Source of the DNA: Conus ventricosus
Lineage: Eukaryota; Mollusca; Gastropoda; Neogastropoda; Conidae
Length of the DNA: 64,000 nucleotides
Direction: 5' to 3'
Assembly (NCBI GenBank): GCA_018398815.1
Contig: JAFLJL010004045.1
Coordinates: 77,001-141,000 of the forward strand
Shown here piece after piece: positions 9,646-20,511 of the stretch. Positions within the stretch are counted from its first letter, which is position 1. The number at the start of each line of letters is the position of its first letter. Under the pieces are notes generated by a model, which saw only the letters and a list, made by a program, of their open reading frames with translations, was not told where the DNA came from and did no database searches. A program made the position numbers and the translations under genes.

Positions 9646-9930
9646 TCAGTGGGTAGTTGGCCGTGGATCGATGCTAGGATTTGGAAGGATGTACCCGAGA
9701 CAACTCCCAAGAAGAGCCACCCACAAATTGTCCACTCCTTGACCGCGACTCGGATTAAATAGAGACACACCTACCACCCATAACCAGGAGCGTCTGACAA
9801 CCGAAAACAATTTCACCGCGAGGAACTCGTCGTCCAAACACACGCCACAGCGCAGATTTCTGGACCCGCGTAGAGTGACGGTTTCATCATCATGAGTCAG
9901 AGCTGATTCTACTTGGTTCTGATCAGGCAT
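9646..9930 (-). CDS. Small hydrophobic Polinton protein (copy B)
   Basis: MPDQNQVESA at ATG 9930 reads open to ...PNPSIDPRPTTH at 9646, so this copy appears intact, though the hydrophobic centre reads RRSWLWVVGVSLF instead of the longer valine run of copy A, implying small compensating indels. It has two hydrophobic segments. It sits two bases after the integrase stop and seven bases before the minor capsid start. Confidence 0.55.
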   Translation of the reverse strand: MPDQNQVESALTHDDETVTLRGSRNLRCGVCLDDEFLAVKLFSVVRRSWLWVVGVSLFNPSRGQGVDNLWVALLGSCLGYILPNPSIDPRPTTH

Positions 9931-9932
9931 GG

Positions 9933-11032
9933 TCAGTGTGCGTAGGTGGTCAGTGCTGTCTGAGGAATCCATGAATTGAATGAAGAGTCATAGCCATACC
10001 ATTTGATAGAATATTCACGCTGTCCATGAGCTTTTTTGCGTTGCTTCAAGATCGCTTCAATACGATAAATCTGTTTCTCCCCACTTTCTGTATCTCCTGA
10101 TCATAAAACGTTCCTTGAAGCTCTTCTCCATTATCGTCTTTGAGAAGTTAAGTCACTGGGATGGTCTTTTTTATTCGACTGACTGTGAAAAGTTCTTCAG
10201 ACCAAGATGGCAAATAACCTTTTTTAAATGTCTTCCTCGTTTACTGATGCGTACACGATCTCCTAGTTTCAGTTTAGGGTGAGGAGAGGAGGACGTAGGC
10301 TGGTCGCTGTTGTACAGAGTCTGCCATACATTTTCTTGGTTGTGTGTTGTCACTTCTGCAGGAGCACGCTGAATGCTGCGGTGAAACGAATGGTTGTATG
10401 CCTTTACCAACTGTGGTAAAACTTCCACAAATCTCAAAGTATTTTTTCTGGTAAAGTAGCGCCAGAGCTTCTCTTTCAAAGTGCGATTCAGTCTCTCTAC
10501 AACAGAGGCTTTCGTATCCTCGTTTTTCTGTCACAAAAAAGTGTATTCTTCTTTCCTTCAAAAACGTTGAAATGTTTTGTTCAGAACTCTGCCCCTTTGT
10601 CTGTTTGAAGTTTTGAGGGGTTTCCGACCCTGTTCAAGGATGCGTTCAAAGGCCTCCACCATCACAGGTCCTGTCTTGTTTTTTCAAAGGAACGACCCAA
10701 GCATATTTAGACAAGACATCGATGACTGTCAGCAGATAGCTAAAAACCATCAGTTTTTCTTCAGGCGTTGGACGTCAATCAGATCAGCTTGCCATTGATG
10801 GTCCATTCCTCCTACAACAACACGCCTCCTCTCAAACTTGTGTCGCACAGGTTTATGAAGAGTATAAGCATCTTCGTGACTCAACCATTCTTTGAGCACA
10901 GACTCTTTGCCTCGTTATACGTTTCAAGGCGTGAACACCACCAAAAGATCTAGGGCGTTGTGGTGTGTAGTAAGCCTGCCCCAACATTCTGTTCTGTTTC
11001 GATATTTTTTTCTTATTATTCCGCGGAGCCAT
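9933..11032 (-). pseudogene. Polinton DDE integrase with chromodomain (copy B)
   Basis: ATG 11032, stop at 9933. The catalytic core motifs QWQADLID (about 10790), QTDKG (about 10590) and ASVVERLNRT (about 10500) and the C-terminal chromodomain region can be followed on the minus strand. Frameshifts occur near 10930, 10745, 10555, 10240 and 10060. A C-terminal stretch at 10171-10479 is open and covers the region after the catalytic Glu, including YNHSFHRSIQRAPAEVTTHN. Confidence 0.85.
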
Positions 11033-11043
11033 TTCAGGTGTAG

Positions 11044-11929
11044 TCAGTATGACTCCCAATCCATCAAAGGTGCAGTCTTGCTTAATCTCTGTTGTTTCCG
11101 GTTCCGTCTGTGTGTCTTTCTCCTCCAAGAAAAAGGTGTCTCCCCTTCCAACTGGTCAGAGTCTTCTGTACCTCGTGGCTTCTTGATAGATGATAAGGCA
11201 ACGTTTCTCAGTGATGGTGGGGGTGTGTTTGGCATTTGTGGTGTAGAAAACACGGGTTGAGGGGAAGAGGAACCCACACCGACAGGTCCTTCAGTTAGAC
11301 TGTGAAGAATAGGACAGGGTGCCGGGTATTTGTGTTGTCATAAACTTCCAACGTCAGGGTTTCCAACTAAATCTTGGGGGATGTTGGCATCACTGAGAGC
11401 AGCAGCAAAGGATTTCCACCCAATGGGTTGGAAGTGGCGACGTTTTCTTAGCACATCATTGACCAAATCAACGAGGTTCGAGTTTTTAATCAGCTGTCCT
11501 CGCCAAATGATTTCCCCTCGCTGGTTCCATTCAGATCTGGGTGATTCTGAACACGGTTTAAAAGTCGCTCCGCTTTGCTTTTCATCGTTTTTGGTACACT
11601 CTCCACAACATCCTTCTTTACGCTTGTCAACATGGGAGTTGACGCGTCATCAAGTCTCTGTTTTCTGATTCGGGTTGGGTTGAGCAGGTGTTGTGCCTTG
11701 AACAGTCACTACTCCCAGTGGTTTTTCCTTAAACTGATCAAAACGTTTCAAATATTTCCAAAGTGTCTGATGCCTTGTCTTCGGCGCTTGTATCATTGTT
11801 CTCTAATATATCACGCATCTGCTGATCCATGTCCCTAAGACTGTCAGATGTGGCATCAGGAACTGGAGGCCCGCGAACAGAGTCTAGCACACGAGGATCC
11901 ACTAAAATCATTTTCTTCGTATGCTCCAT
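11044..11929 (-). pseudogene. Polinton 'VDPRVL' accessory protein (copy B)
   Basis: MEHTKKMILVDPRVLDSVRG at ATG 11929, with a DQQMRDILENNDTSAEDKA helix after it. A Pro/Gln/Thr linker follows, then the conserved C-terminal domain with GNPDRWKF and a Ser/Pro tail ending ...MDWESY at 11044. About 295 codons. Frameshifts lie near 11765, 11680, 11570 and 11290. The N-terminal 'VDPRVL' region is a signature of a widespread Polinton protein encoded just after the ATPase and the basic glycine-tailed protein. Its role is unknown to me. Confidence 0.65.
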
Positions 11930-11936
11930 GATGTGG

Positions 11937-12262
11937 TTACAATCCCCCCAGTAATCCTCCGAGCACCCCCAGGACAGGTTTGATGAGGGCACCGAGAAAT
12001 CCCCCCTTCTGCAAGATCTGCTTCTTTCTCTTGCTGGAGTTCCTTTCTTCGCCAGGGAGCGTAAGCTCTGCTTGTATCTGCACAACTGTTTCTTCTGGGC
12101 AGGAGTCGGTCTCACGTGGCCTTTTAAAATGTTGAGGGAACATTCACTCAGGGCGTTGATCAAATCTGGCGAGGCCCCTTTCAGGACTGCCTTAATAACA
12201 GCAGGCTTGGCACCACACAACAACTGCAACATGGGAAGATTCCTTCTCATACGTGCTGACAT
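11937..12262 (-). pseudogene. Small basic glycine-tailed Polinton protein (copy B)
   Basis: MSARMRRNLPMLQLLCGAKP at ATG 12262. The pattern 'ASPDLINALSECSLNILKGH', then a Lys/Arg-rich stretch (KKQLCRYKQSLRSLAKKG) and a hydrophobic glycine tail (LIKPVLGVLGGLLGGL) ending at 11937, is a conserved Polinton protein of about 108 residues. The basic middle and membrane-like tail suggest a virion core or membrane-active peptide, by analogy only with small adenovirus core proteins. A frameshift near 12040 moves the tail out of the start frame. Confidence 0.65.
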
Positions 12263-12510
12263 GATGGTGAAGAGTCAATGTTCCGGTTGCAAATAACCGC
12301 GTGTGCATATGGGCACTCGCTTTTAAAGATCCACAAAGTCTCAGTCTCACTGAAGGACTACCACCACGAAACGGAGAGTGGTACTCCAGCATACACTGTA
12401 TCAGAGACTTCACAGTGTGTTATACAATCTCCACACATCCTTCTCTCCATTTCTCCACCAAAAAGAAAAATATCGTTGCAGGTAAAACATTGCATATTGG
12501 AAGACGAAAA
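12263..12510. other. Intergenic between ATPase and small basic protein (copy B)
   Basis: No gene. It holds a CTTTTAAAG-type TATA-like motif on the minus strand near 12322-12330, matching the one at 40248 in copy C. Confidence 0.4.
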
Positions 12511-13133
12511 TCATTTCTGCACATACACGACTTGATGATGTCGGGGGTATAATATTTTTTCTCAGACGGAGATGATCGGGTGTCTCCTGACGAAGGTCAA
12601 CAACAAATAACCGTGGGGTTTGGATGTCGCATCTTTAAAAGCTTCCTGAACGTACTTCAATCTTCCGGTATACATCTGTTTAGCTAAAATGGGTGATCTG
12701 TGTGGTCTGTGGAGGCGTCTCTTGGGTTCTTGATACCACCAGATAATGACTGTTCAAGCTGATGGTCGTTGTTCTTTTGTTTTTCCCAAACAGATTCTGC
12801 ACGATGTACATGACACTCATGTTGCGATGATGGCTACCTTTCGTGAATAATTTTGTCACCTGTCATCCGTTTCGCTCATCAAGTCATCAATCACCACCAA
12901 ACGTCGTTTCTGATCATCCCATTCTTCTACTTTGGGTAGCCCTTCGATAAAAGTGACTCCTTTCAAAAGATGATATCCAGACTGCCACTCTCCGTAACAC
13001 CACACAATCGCATCGGGAGGTGTGTCATTACTTCATTGATGTGATTTATAAACTTAGTGACCCAAACAGTTTTTCCACTTCCTGTTGGACCAGCAATCAC
13101 ACAGGTAAAGGGATGTTTCCACCTTGGATCCAT
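12511..13133 (-). pseudogene. Polinton packaging ATPase (copy B)
   Basis: A32/FtsK-HerA-type ATPase thought to pump the element DNA into capsids. Start MDPRWKHPFTCVIAG at ATG 13133. Walker A GPTGSGKT follows at once, and Walker B lies in RLVVIDDLMSET. Then come the conserved SHHRNMSVMYIVQNLFGKN sensor block and SHYLVVFKNPRDASQI. The stop TGA at 12511 follows VVYVQK. About 207 codons, the usual Polinton size. Frameshifts near 13015, 12930, 12860, 12770 and 12690 break it. The TIR begins about 100 bases beyond the start. Confidence 0.88.
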
Positions 13134-13236
13134 AGCTTCTTCTGTTAGCGTCCCACATTTACATTCTTTTTTTATTCCTGGTCTACAGACTTTAAAACGG
13201 ATTCCCTGTCATCATCACATCATCATCATCCTAAGC

Positions 13237-13660
13237 ATCATCACTGTCATCACCGCCATCTTTTTTTTTAACACGCCTACGTCAGCGGACAACCACGCGG
13301 CAACGAGAAAACACCCCATTTATTCAACAACAACAAAACCACGGCGTCGACAAACATCGATCCGCACGCGCGCAGCAACACGAAACACCCCCATCTATTT
13401 TTAACCCACTACGTCAGCAAACAACCACCCCACCAAACAAAGAAAAAAAGATTTTTTTTTCTCTAGCACATGACGTCAACATTATCGATCCGATCGTGAC
13501 TCGCCACACACCGTGACCTTGACCCCTCCACCTACTTCCGCCATGCGCACCACCTGCCGCGCCACCTGCCCCCCTACTTCCGTCATGCGCAACACCACTT
13601 CCGGTGGAGATCCCCTCCGAGATCCCCTTTTAGGGGGTGAAAGTCCCTTACCTTACTACT
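13237..13660 (-). repeat. Polinton terminal inverted repeat, outer end of copy B
   Basis: About 424 bp matching 38904-39344 and 29248-29675. The outer tip, read outward-in on the minus strand, is AGTAGTAAGG at 13651-13660, starting with AG as Polinton TIRs do. Inside lie two copies of an ACGTCAGC[AG][AG]ACAACCAC block, a TGACGTCA palindrome, repeated CCACCTGCC units and repeated ACTTCCG motifs. The matching left TIR of this copy is not seen, because copy B joins copy A instead. Confidence 0.85.
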
Positions 13661-14222
13661 GATAATTTTCCAGCAACAGATTCGTGTTCACTTCCTGATT
13701 GAAAACAGTTGGAAGCAAAGACAGCACGCTAAATTTCCAGGCAACATTCATGCACATCTCTCACAGGGAGGTGGAAACGGGCACGTGCCAATATTCACCC
13801 CGTGGAATGTTTCCTGACCGTAATTATTATCCCAAATTACTGACCGGGGAGTGGTATTGGAGCAAGATGGGGAGTAACTCTGGCTCAGGTCCAAAATTAC
13901 CTCCCTTCTCCATGCACACATCTCCTCAAATTTAGATACTGTATGTTTGCATTGATACGTGTTGTCATTTGGGACACGTCGATATTTAAATTTTGTAGGA
14001 TGGGAGTGGATTTAGAACAATAGGGGAGGTCCGGTTTGGATATACGTTTTTCAAGGAGTCTGCGACGCTTATTACTTCACCACGGCCATTGGTCATAGTG
14101 TACAGGTTGACATCATCCAGTTCAGTGCACTATCCAATTGAAGACATTTATCAGTTCAATACACAGTGCAGTTTAACACAATCCAATCCAACACAGTTCC
14201 AATCAACTTGCTATCTCAATCG
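13661..14222. other. Non-element flank of copy B
   Basis: AT-rich DNA with no recognisable gene. It starts directly outside the TIR with GATAAT, the candidate 6-bp target site; its partner is not in view. Ends at the assembly gap. Confidence 0.5.
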
Positions 14223-15222
14223 NNNNNNNNNNNNNNNNNNNNNNNNNNNNNNNNNNNNNNNNNNNNNNNNNNNNNNNNNNNNNNNNNNNNNNNNNNNNNN
14301 NNNNNNNNNNNNNNNNNNNNNNNNNNNNNNNNNNNNNNNNNNNNNNNNNNNNNNNNNNNNNNNNNNNNNNNNNNNNNNNNNNNNNNNNNNNNNNNNNNNN
14401 NNNNNNNNNNNNNNNNNNNNNNNNNNNNNNNNNNNNNNNNNNNNNNNNNNNNNNNNNNNNNNNNNNNNNNNNNNNNNNNNNNNNNNNNNNNNNNNNNNNN
14501 NNNNNNNNNNNNNNNNNNNNNNNNNNNNNNNNNNNNNNNNNNNNNNNNNNNNNNNNNNNNNNNNNNNNNNNNNNNNNNNNNNNNNNNNNNNNNNNNNNNN
14601 NNNNNNNNNNNNNNNNNNNNNNNNNNNNNNNNNNNNNNNNNNNNNNNNNNNNNNNNNNNNNNNNNNNNNNNNNNNNNNNNNNNNNNNNNNNNNNNNNNNN
14701 NNNNNNNNNNNNNNNNNNNNNNNNNNNNNNNNNNNNNNNNNNNNNNNNNNNNNNNNNNNNNNNNNNNNNNNNNNNNNNNNNNNNNNNNNNNNNNNNNNNN
14801 NNNNNNNNNNNNNNNNNNNNNNNNNNNNNNNNNNNNNNNNNNNNNNNNNNNNNNNNNNNNNNNNNNNNNNNNNNNNNNNNNNNNNNNNNNNNNNNNNNNN
14901 NNNNNNNNNNNNNNNNNNNNNNNNNNNNNNNNNNNNNNNNNNNNNNNNNNNNNNNNNNNNNNNNNNNNNNNNNNNNNNNNNNNNNNNNNNNNNNNNNNNN
15001 NNNNNNNNNNNNNNNNNNNNNNNNNNNNNNNNNNNNNNNNNNNNNNNNNNNNNNNNNNNNNNNNNNNNNNNNNNNNNNNNNNNNNNNNNNNNNNNNNNNN
15101 NNNNNNNNNNNNNNNNNNNNNNNNNNNNNNNNNNNNNNNNNNNNNNNNNNNNNNNNNNNNNNNNNNNNNNNNNNNNNNNNNNNNNNNNNNNNNNNNNNNN
15201 NNNNNNNNNNNNNNNNNNNNNN
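14223..15222. other. Assembly gap of exactly 1,000 N
   Basis: A placeholder gap. All long 'open frames' across it are meaningless. It separates the flank of copy B from the interior of copy D. Confidence 0.99.
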
Positions 15223-15683
15223 GCCTGCAAGGGGGGGTATTTGTGTTGTCATAAACTTCCAAGGGTCGGGGTTTTTCCAACTAAATCTTAGGGGATGTTG
15301 GCATCACTGAGAGCAGCAGCAAAGGATTTCCACCCAATGGGTTGGAAGTGGCGACGTTTTCTTAGCACATCATTGACCAAATCAACGAGGTTCGAGTTTT
15401 TAATCAGCTCTCCTCGCCAAATGATTTCCCCTCTCTGGTTCCATTTCAGATCTCGGCGATTCTGAACACGTTTAAAAGTCGCTCGCTTTGCTTTTCATCG
15501 CTTTTGGTACACTCTCCACAACATCCTTCTCCACGCTTGTCAACATGGGAGTTGACGCGTCATCAACAGTCTCTGTTTTCTGATTCGGGTTGGGTTGAGC
15601 GGGTGTTGTGCCTTGAACAGTCACTACTCCCAGTGGTTTTTCCATAAACTGATCAAAATGTTTCAAATATTTCCAAGTGTAGC
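15223..15683 (-). pseudogene. Polinton 'VDPRVL' accessory protein, C-terminal part (copy D)
   Basis: Matches 11325-11765 of copy B on the same strand: the WRGELIKNSNLVDLVNDVL domain and the linker with TVQGTTPAQPNPNQKTE. It ends abruptly at 15683, where LTR-like block X begins. The same gene resumes for 35 bases at 18949 and again at 27822. The 3' end of the gene and the rest of the element fall into or beyond the N gap. The first 20 bases after the gap (a run of G) look like poor consensus. Confidence 0.75.
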
Positions 15684-18600
15684 TGTCACGGTCGCTAAGC
15701 CGACGGCCCTACCACCCCTATCTACGCCTATTACACACTAGAGCAGACAACACAACACACTAACACAGCTTTACAATCATGCGCACTTCTTTATTTCACA
15801 CACACTATGGCGCCACCACTCACGTCCATCCACAACCACACACCGGTATCCCACTTCTTCACTGACCCACACTACCCTGCTACGACCCTGAGAACCTTAA
15901 CCTATGCTAAAGCACCAGTTGCGGTATATCACTGCGACCTAGGGATGCAGAGATAGCCGCACACGTGGTGGCTAACTACTAGGAACAAGGACCAACCCAA
16001 GGGACTCTAATCTCTAACTATACCACCCACACCTCTCCCCAGGACCCACCCTTCTCTTTTGACCGGGACCACTACCAAACTGGTCGCTGCGTCCTAAAGG
16101 AGGCAACGACAAGTACCTACACCGTGCTGGCCACTACGTCCCAAAAGGAGGCAGTAGCTAACACCCTTAACCCTACTGCCTAACGCTAACACCCTTTCTC
16201 CCACAACCATGGGACAACCCATCCCGGCCCGGAGAGCTCCATCCTCGGCGCTGTACGTGGCCCCTCGCAGGCTGGCACCTCCCCGGAAGATTCTGCACCC
16301 GGCGCTGACCGTGGCTCCTCGCAGACTGACTCCTCCCTGCGATGAGCGCGACACCCCACGCACACACACACCAGACGCCCTCTCGACGGATATGGGGCTC
16401 GACGCCTCCTCCTCTAAAGGCCCCGCCGGACACTGAGGGTGAGGAAGGCCTGGTGCAGCGCCCTCTCACAGGACGCCTGACCAGGGGAAAAAGTAAAAGG
16501 TGCCGGAGAACTTCCAGAGACCCCCGGGTAGGAGGAGGAGAGCTGCCTCACAAACGCAGACGGCCTGGGTGGTCTCCCTCTCCGGGAAAAACAGCGGGTA
16601 CAGAAAGCCGCCGCTCACCTGCCGACACGCGGCAGTAGACTGCAGTGGTCTGGCCCCAGTCTCAGGACGGATCAGGATACCTGCTGACACAACTGTAGGC
16701 CACTACTGTAATGTTGCTACTACCGAGTCATCAAGGCTCATAGGCTACTTGGTAAATTTTAAACCCCTTTCATCTCCTTGCCTACTTCCCACTCGGACAT
16801 GAGTGACCCTTGAATTTCGAGGATACCCCTAACCCGTTACTTTGGGTCATCAAATCCATTCCCTGCCAACCCTTACAACAGCAGTAAAACAATATTCTCT
16901 CTGAGCCAATCTACGCTATTACATATGAAATTATGAATCACACCCAATTCTGGGAGAAATAAAACCAATCTAAGCACTCCAACACGGACCCCATGGGCCC
17001 CCTTAGGAAATACTAAATAAACTAGGAACTGGGAAATCTCACAAGGAAAGTTCCACATAGTAATCAGTATAATACACATCTCAAAAAAACAACAAAAGAA
17101 CAAAAAAAAACCTTATCAATTTTAACGGTTCACAGTTCTAGCATATTCATACCAGAGAATCGGCTCGCAGCCACAATCCTTCATATTCTCATCCCTCTTT
17201 GCACTGTCAATTATATCATATATCAACACAACATGATTTGTTCGCCAAAATTTCCACCCAGCACCCCACTCTCATGTCATCTCTTGTCAGATAACCCAGT
17301 GGTTAATCCTTGTTATGCCAACACAACCATACTTCATACAATAATTACATGCTGCACATCCTCCATTTTTATCCTATCAACTGCTGAGCTACCCGCCTTA
17401 AACTTTACCTCGCCCTTCTTTCCGACTACTAAAATTCATAATGGGACTGTCTCCCTACAACCTAAAATATCTTTCTCACCCTATTCTGTCACAAACACGT
17501 ACATCCCTGCATGTGTGACGACTGTCATTTACTTAAAAAAACAAAAACTTCTAACCATATGGACTCACTGTCCTGTACCAATTACGTACGTCACAGATAC
17601 AATCCGCACGCGCACGACACCCGCGTCGAGAACCAAAGACTCGTAACGAAAGTGAAAAGACACAATATAAGTTGTCTGGTCACGACCGTACTCCAGTATA
17701 AACACTCGACCACAAATCAGCCTTGCCCTACTGCACAGTTAACCGATTCCAATGCTGTGCAGGTCTACTCCGAAATCGTTAATCAATTTCAACGAACTAC
17801 TACTATTTACAACTGAAATTGAGTACAATCCCTTTATGGTTCACGCAGACACATCTGCACCTGACTCACACTATGATCCTCAACAAAATGCAACCTCGTA
17901 TTACCTTCTTACTGACCCCCTGAAATTAACATGAACTAATCACAACCAATATCTACATCACGTCCATCAACGGTTATTGTATCGAACCCACATTGTCTAG
18001 CCAAACTGTCACTTACAATCGAACTCAGGAACCACTATGTACACTACTTACAGAATATACAGAAAAGAGGTAACACAAACCGGCTGACAGAAGTTTCAAT
18101 CACAGAACCAAGACGACATCATACCAGACAACCAGTATACGCAACAAACATAATACAACTAAACATAACATGAGACAACTACAGTACAACTCGCCATGAT
18201 ACAAGACAACATGACGAACAATTCCATGAACCTAACAACTCGCCAACCTGGACAAACAGTCGGACGTTCAACCACACCAGTTCTGCAACTGGCTGAAGTG
18301 GCTGCCAACAAAGACGACACAGAACCCGGGACAGGCCAAGGGCCACACCAGACCCGAGAGGACCTGGCCCTAACTATGACTCGAAGTCACTCAGCTCGAC
18401 TAACGGCGCTCCCGCCGCAACTACAGGCACGTCCACTCCGACGAACACCAGGGACCGAGTGAAGCTACCCCAACGCATTCCGCCTTGGTCGGAATCAAGC
18501 AAACTCTACTCACAACACAAAACAGCGATTGGTCAGAGCAGCGTATCCCTCCGCAGAGCTGACACGCCCGACCAACGGACTACTTGTTGCTCGTGCAACA

Positions 18601-18948
18601 ACGCGACAATTTACCACAACAACTCACAGACTTGACAACACCTACAACAGCCGATATCCTGCCCCGCCTTCTCAGGTGTAGAACCAAAGTAACAAAAGGG
18701 TAACAATCGGGAACGAAACCAACCTCCCGCTTCCATCCCTTCAACAAGTGAAGATTGGGAAATTTAAAAATATTGTATGTCTTATTTCCCCAGCCCTACC
18801 CAGCCTAACCTTCCACCTTAACCACAACCTTACACACGCACGCTCGCACACACACATATACAATATGCACACGCACATGCTCTCTATTTCTGAATCACCA
18901 TTACTCCAAACACATGGACGACTGATTTACTACCGCCGATCGGTGACA
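15684..18948 (-). mobile_element. LTR-like insertion X in copy D
   Basis: A 3,265-bp block starting TGTCACGGTCG and ending CGATCGGTGACA, that is, inverted TGTCAC/GTGACA ends like the LTRs of Y and Z. An AAATAAAG signal on the minus strand (15789-15796) about 100 bases from the left end sits where Y and Z carry theirs, so X is probably on the minus strand. The flanks GTAGC and TAAGC resemble an imperfect 4-5 bp duplication. No gag or pol motif was found. A 53-bp unit (..CGTGGC.CCTCGCAG..) is repeated near 16248 and 16301. Most likely an unusually long solo LTR or a non-autonomous LTR element; no internal pair of direct repeats was seen. Confidence 0.6.
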
Positions 18949-18983
18949 TAAGCCTTGTCTTCAGCGCTTGTATCATTGTTCTC
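18949..18983 (-). pseudogene. 35-bp Polinton island between insertions X and Y
   Basis: Bases matching copy B near 11772-11806 (…CTTGTCTTC.GCGCTTGTATC…), part of the 'VDPRVL' gene. This is the only original element sequence left between two LTR insertions. The last five bases, TTCTC, are the left target duplication of element Y. Confidence 0.85.
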
Positions 18984-20365
18984 TGTCACGTGTGAGTACA
19001 CCTGACAGGGGGGGTTCTTATACAGGTAATGTGCAGTGGCAGAAACGGAGCGATCACTCTATCCCTCCACCCCCAGACCACAAGAGGAAGAAGTTTTGAC
19101 AATAGTTTATTTACATTACAATCACTCACTCACACTAGCACTCCAGATGGGGTAGGGGTCATACAAAGAGAAAGATAGCCGAGAGAGGAAAAGAAAGAAA
19201 AAAAAAATGGGGCATAGAAAGGCACTATTCAGAACTAACTGACTTAGGGGACAAAGTAAATTGAACAGACCACAAAACCCTCCAATATCCCGGGATCCGC
19301 TACTGTCCCAACCTAACCCACTAAACCACTACAAAGACATTCAGCAAATAACAGAAGAAAGACAGTATTAGAAACAATGCTGCATCCAACGGGACCTAAT
19401 CAACTAGAGTTAAACAAAACAAAACAAAAAAAACAACAAAACGAATCAGTGACCGGCTTTAAACCCCCGCACACGCACGCCAGACCCACACCCACACCAC
19501 ACAAAATGGAACTCAACTCTCGAGTCCATGAACCGAGGAGGTTTTGTAGAAGGAGGTGGGATCCTGTAGAGGGGTGACGCTCGTGGTGGGCTGGTCTTCC
19601 AGTCCGAGGTGAAGCAGGTGTCCCAGTAAAGGAGACGAGGTTCACCTCCAGTCCGCAGGTTGGAAAAGCGACTGGTGCCTGGACGCAGGATGCTGAATGC
19701 AGGGTCCGTAGATGCTGGTCTTCCAGCAGCCAAAGACCGGAGCTGCAGCTTAAGAAAAACAGGCGAAAAGAATCCCGCCCAAAATGGCGGGTGGGCGAGG
19801 TGAGAAACGGTTCGCTCCCAGTCCAATGAAGGATGGCAGCCGTAACCGTGCCGGTCCACACCGAAGGGACTCCAGGTCAGGGACGACCCAAGGTGGTTCT
19901 TCCAGCTGGCAGGGATAGGGATCCCAGGTGTCTAGTGGAATACTTTCCGACCCGCTGAAGGGCGAAAGACTTTTCCACAAACTCCACACCGAAGTGGATA
20001 AAGGAAGTGGAACCAGCTAGCATAGATGGAGATCTCTCCGACTCGACGGTCCCGTAAATGAGTGCCACACCACTATCCTAAACAAAGATGGCAACAGGTA
20101 ACAAAACAGCTCACCTGTGGCACCTGACACAGCTGATGAATCACGTGGAAAACGATAAAAGAACAGAAACAGAAGGCTAAAAATGAAGAGAAATATTGGA
20201 GATGGGAGCAAAATGCACGGACGTAGCGCACCCGGGATGACACAAATAACACACAGGTCAACACCCGGCCAATGTAGTGAAGATGTCACTGGTACCGACT
20301 ACCACTTTATACTGGGTTCTAAAAGAATGATTTATATTCTAACCAAAAGTATTTTCGTCCGTGAC
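18984..20365 (-). repeat. 3' LTR of element Y
   Basis: 1,382 bp, TGTCACGTGTGAG... to ...GTCCGTGACA. Nearly identical in content to 26412-27816 apart from many single-base indels. A minus-strand AAATAAAC signal lies at about 19105-19112. Confidence 0.9.
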
Positions 20366-20379
20366 AACACCCCCCAAAC
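20366..20379 (-). promoter_or_regulatory. Polypurine tract of element Y
   Basis: Minus strand reads GGTTTGGGGGGTGT directly against the 3' LTR, the expected place for the plus-strand primer. Confidence 0.7.
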
Positions 20380-20511
20380 CAAAGAGGCTTGTGCACCGAG
20401 GCACAGCCTATCACAGCCTCCAATTCGTTCTGTACACCCTTACACCTTAATACAATGTAAACTTTCCTCACTCCTGAACCTTGATTCAGTACATCCATCC
20501 GGCTGAGGTAA

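Larger units (their letters stand above)
1..11591. repeat. Giant inverted repeat joining Polinton copies A and B
   Basis: Bases 1-5790 reappear in reverse complement at 5814-11591, gene for gene. The arms meet around a 23-base spacer at 5791-5813 (GTGGCAG before it, CTGCCAC after it). The window starts inside the left arm, and copy B continues past 11591 to its TIR at 13660, so the full palindrome probably extends upstream of the window. The arms differ by scattered single-base indels and substitutions, so they are not one sequence copied verbatim. Either a real tail-to-tail inverted dimer or a foldback assembly chimera could give this. The sequence does not decide. Confidence 0.93.

Noticed and set aside
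14089..15291. Very long open frames on both strands
   Set aside because: They run through 1,000 N and consist of unknown residues.
16094..16802. GC-rich frames of about 100 codons inside insertion X considered as a captured gene
   Set aside because: No recognisable domain. The frames cover a small internal repeat, and both strands are equally open.
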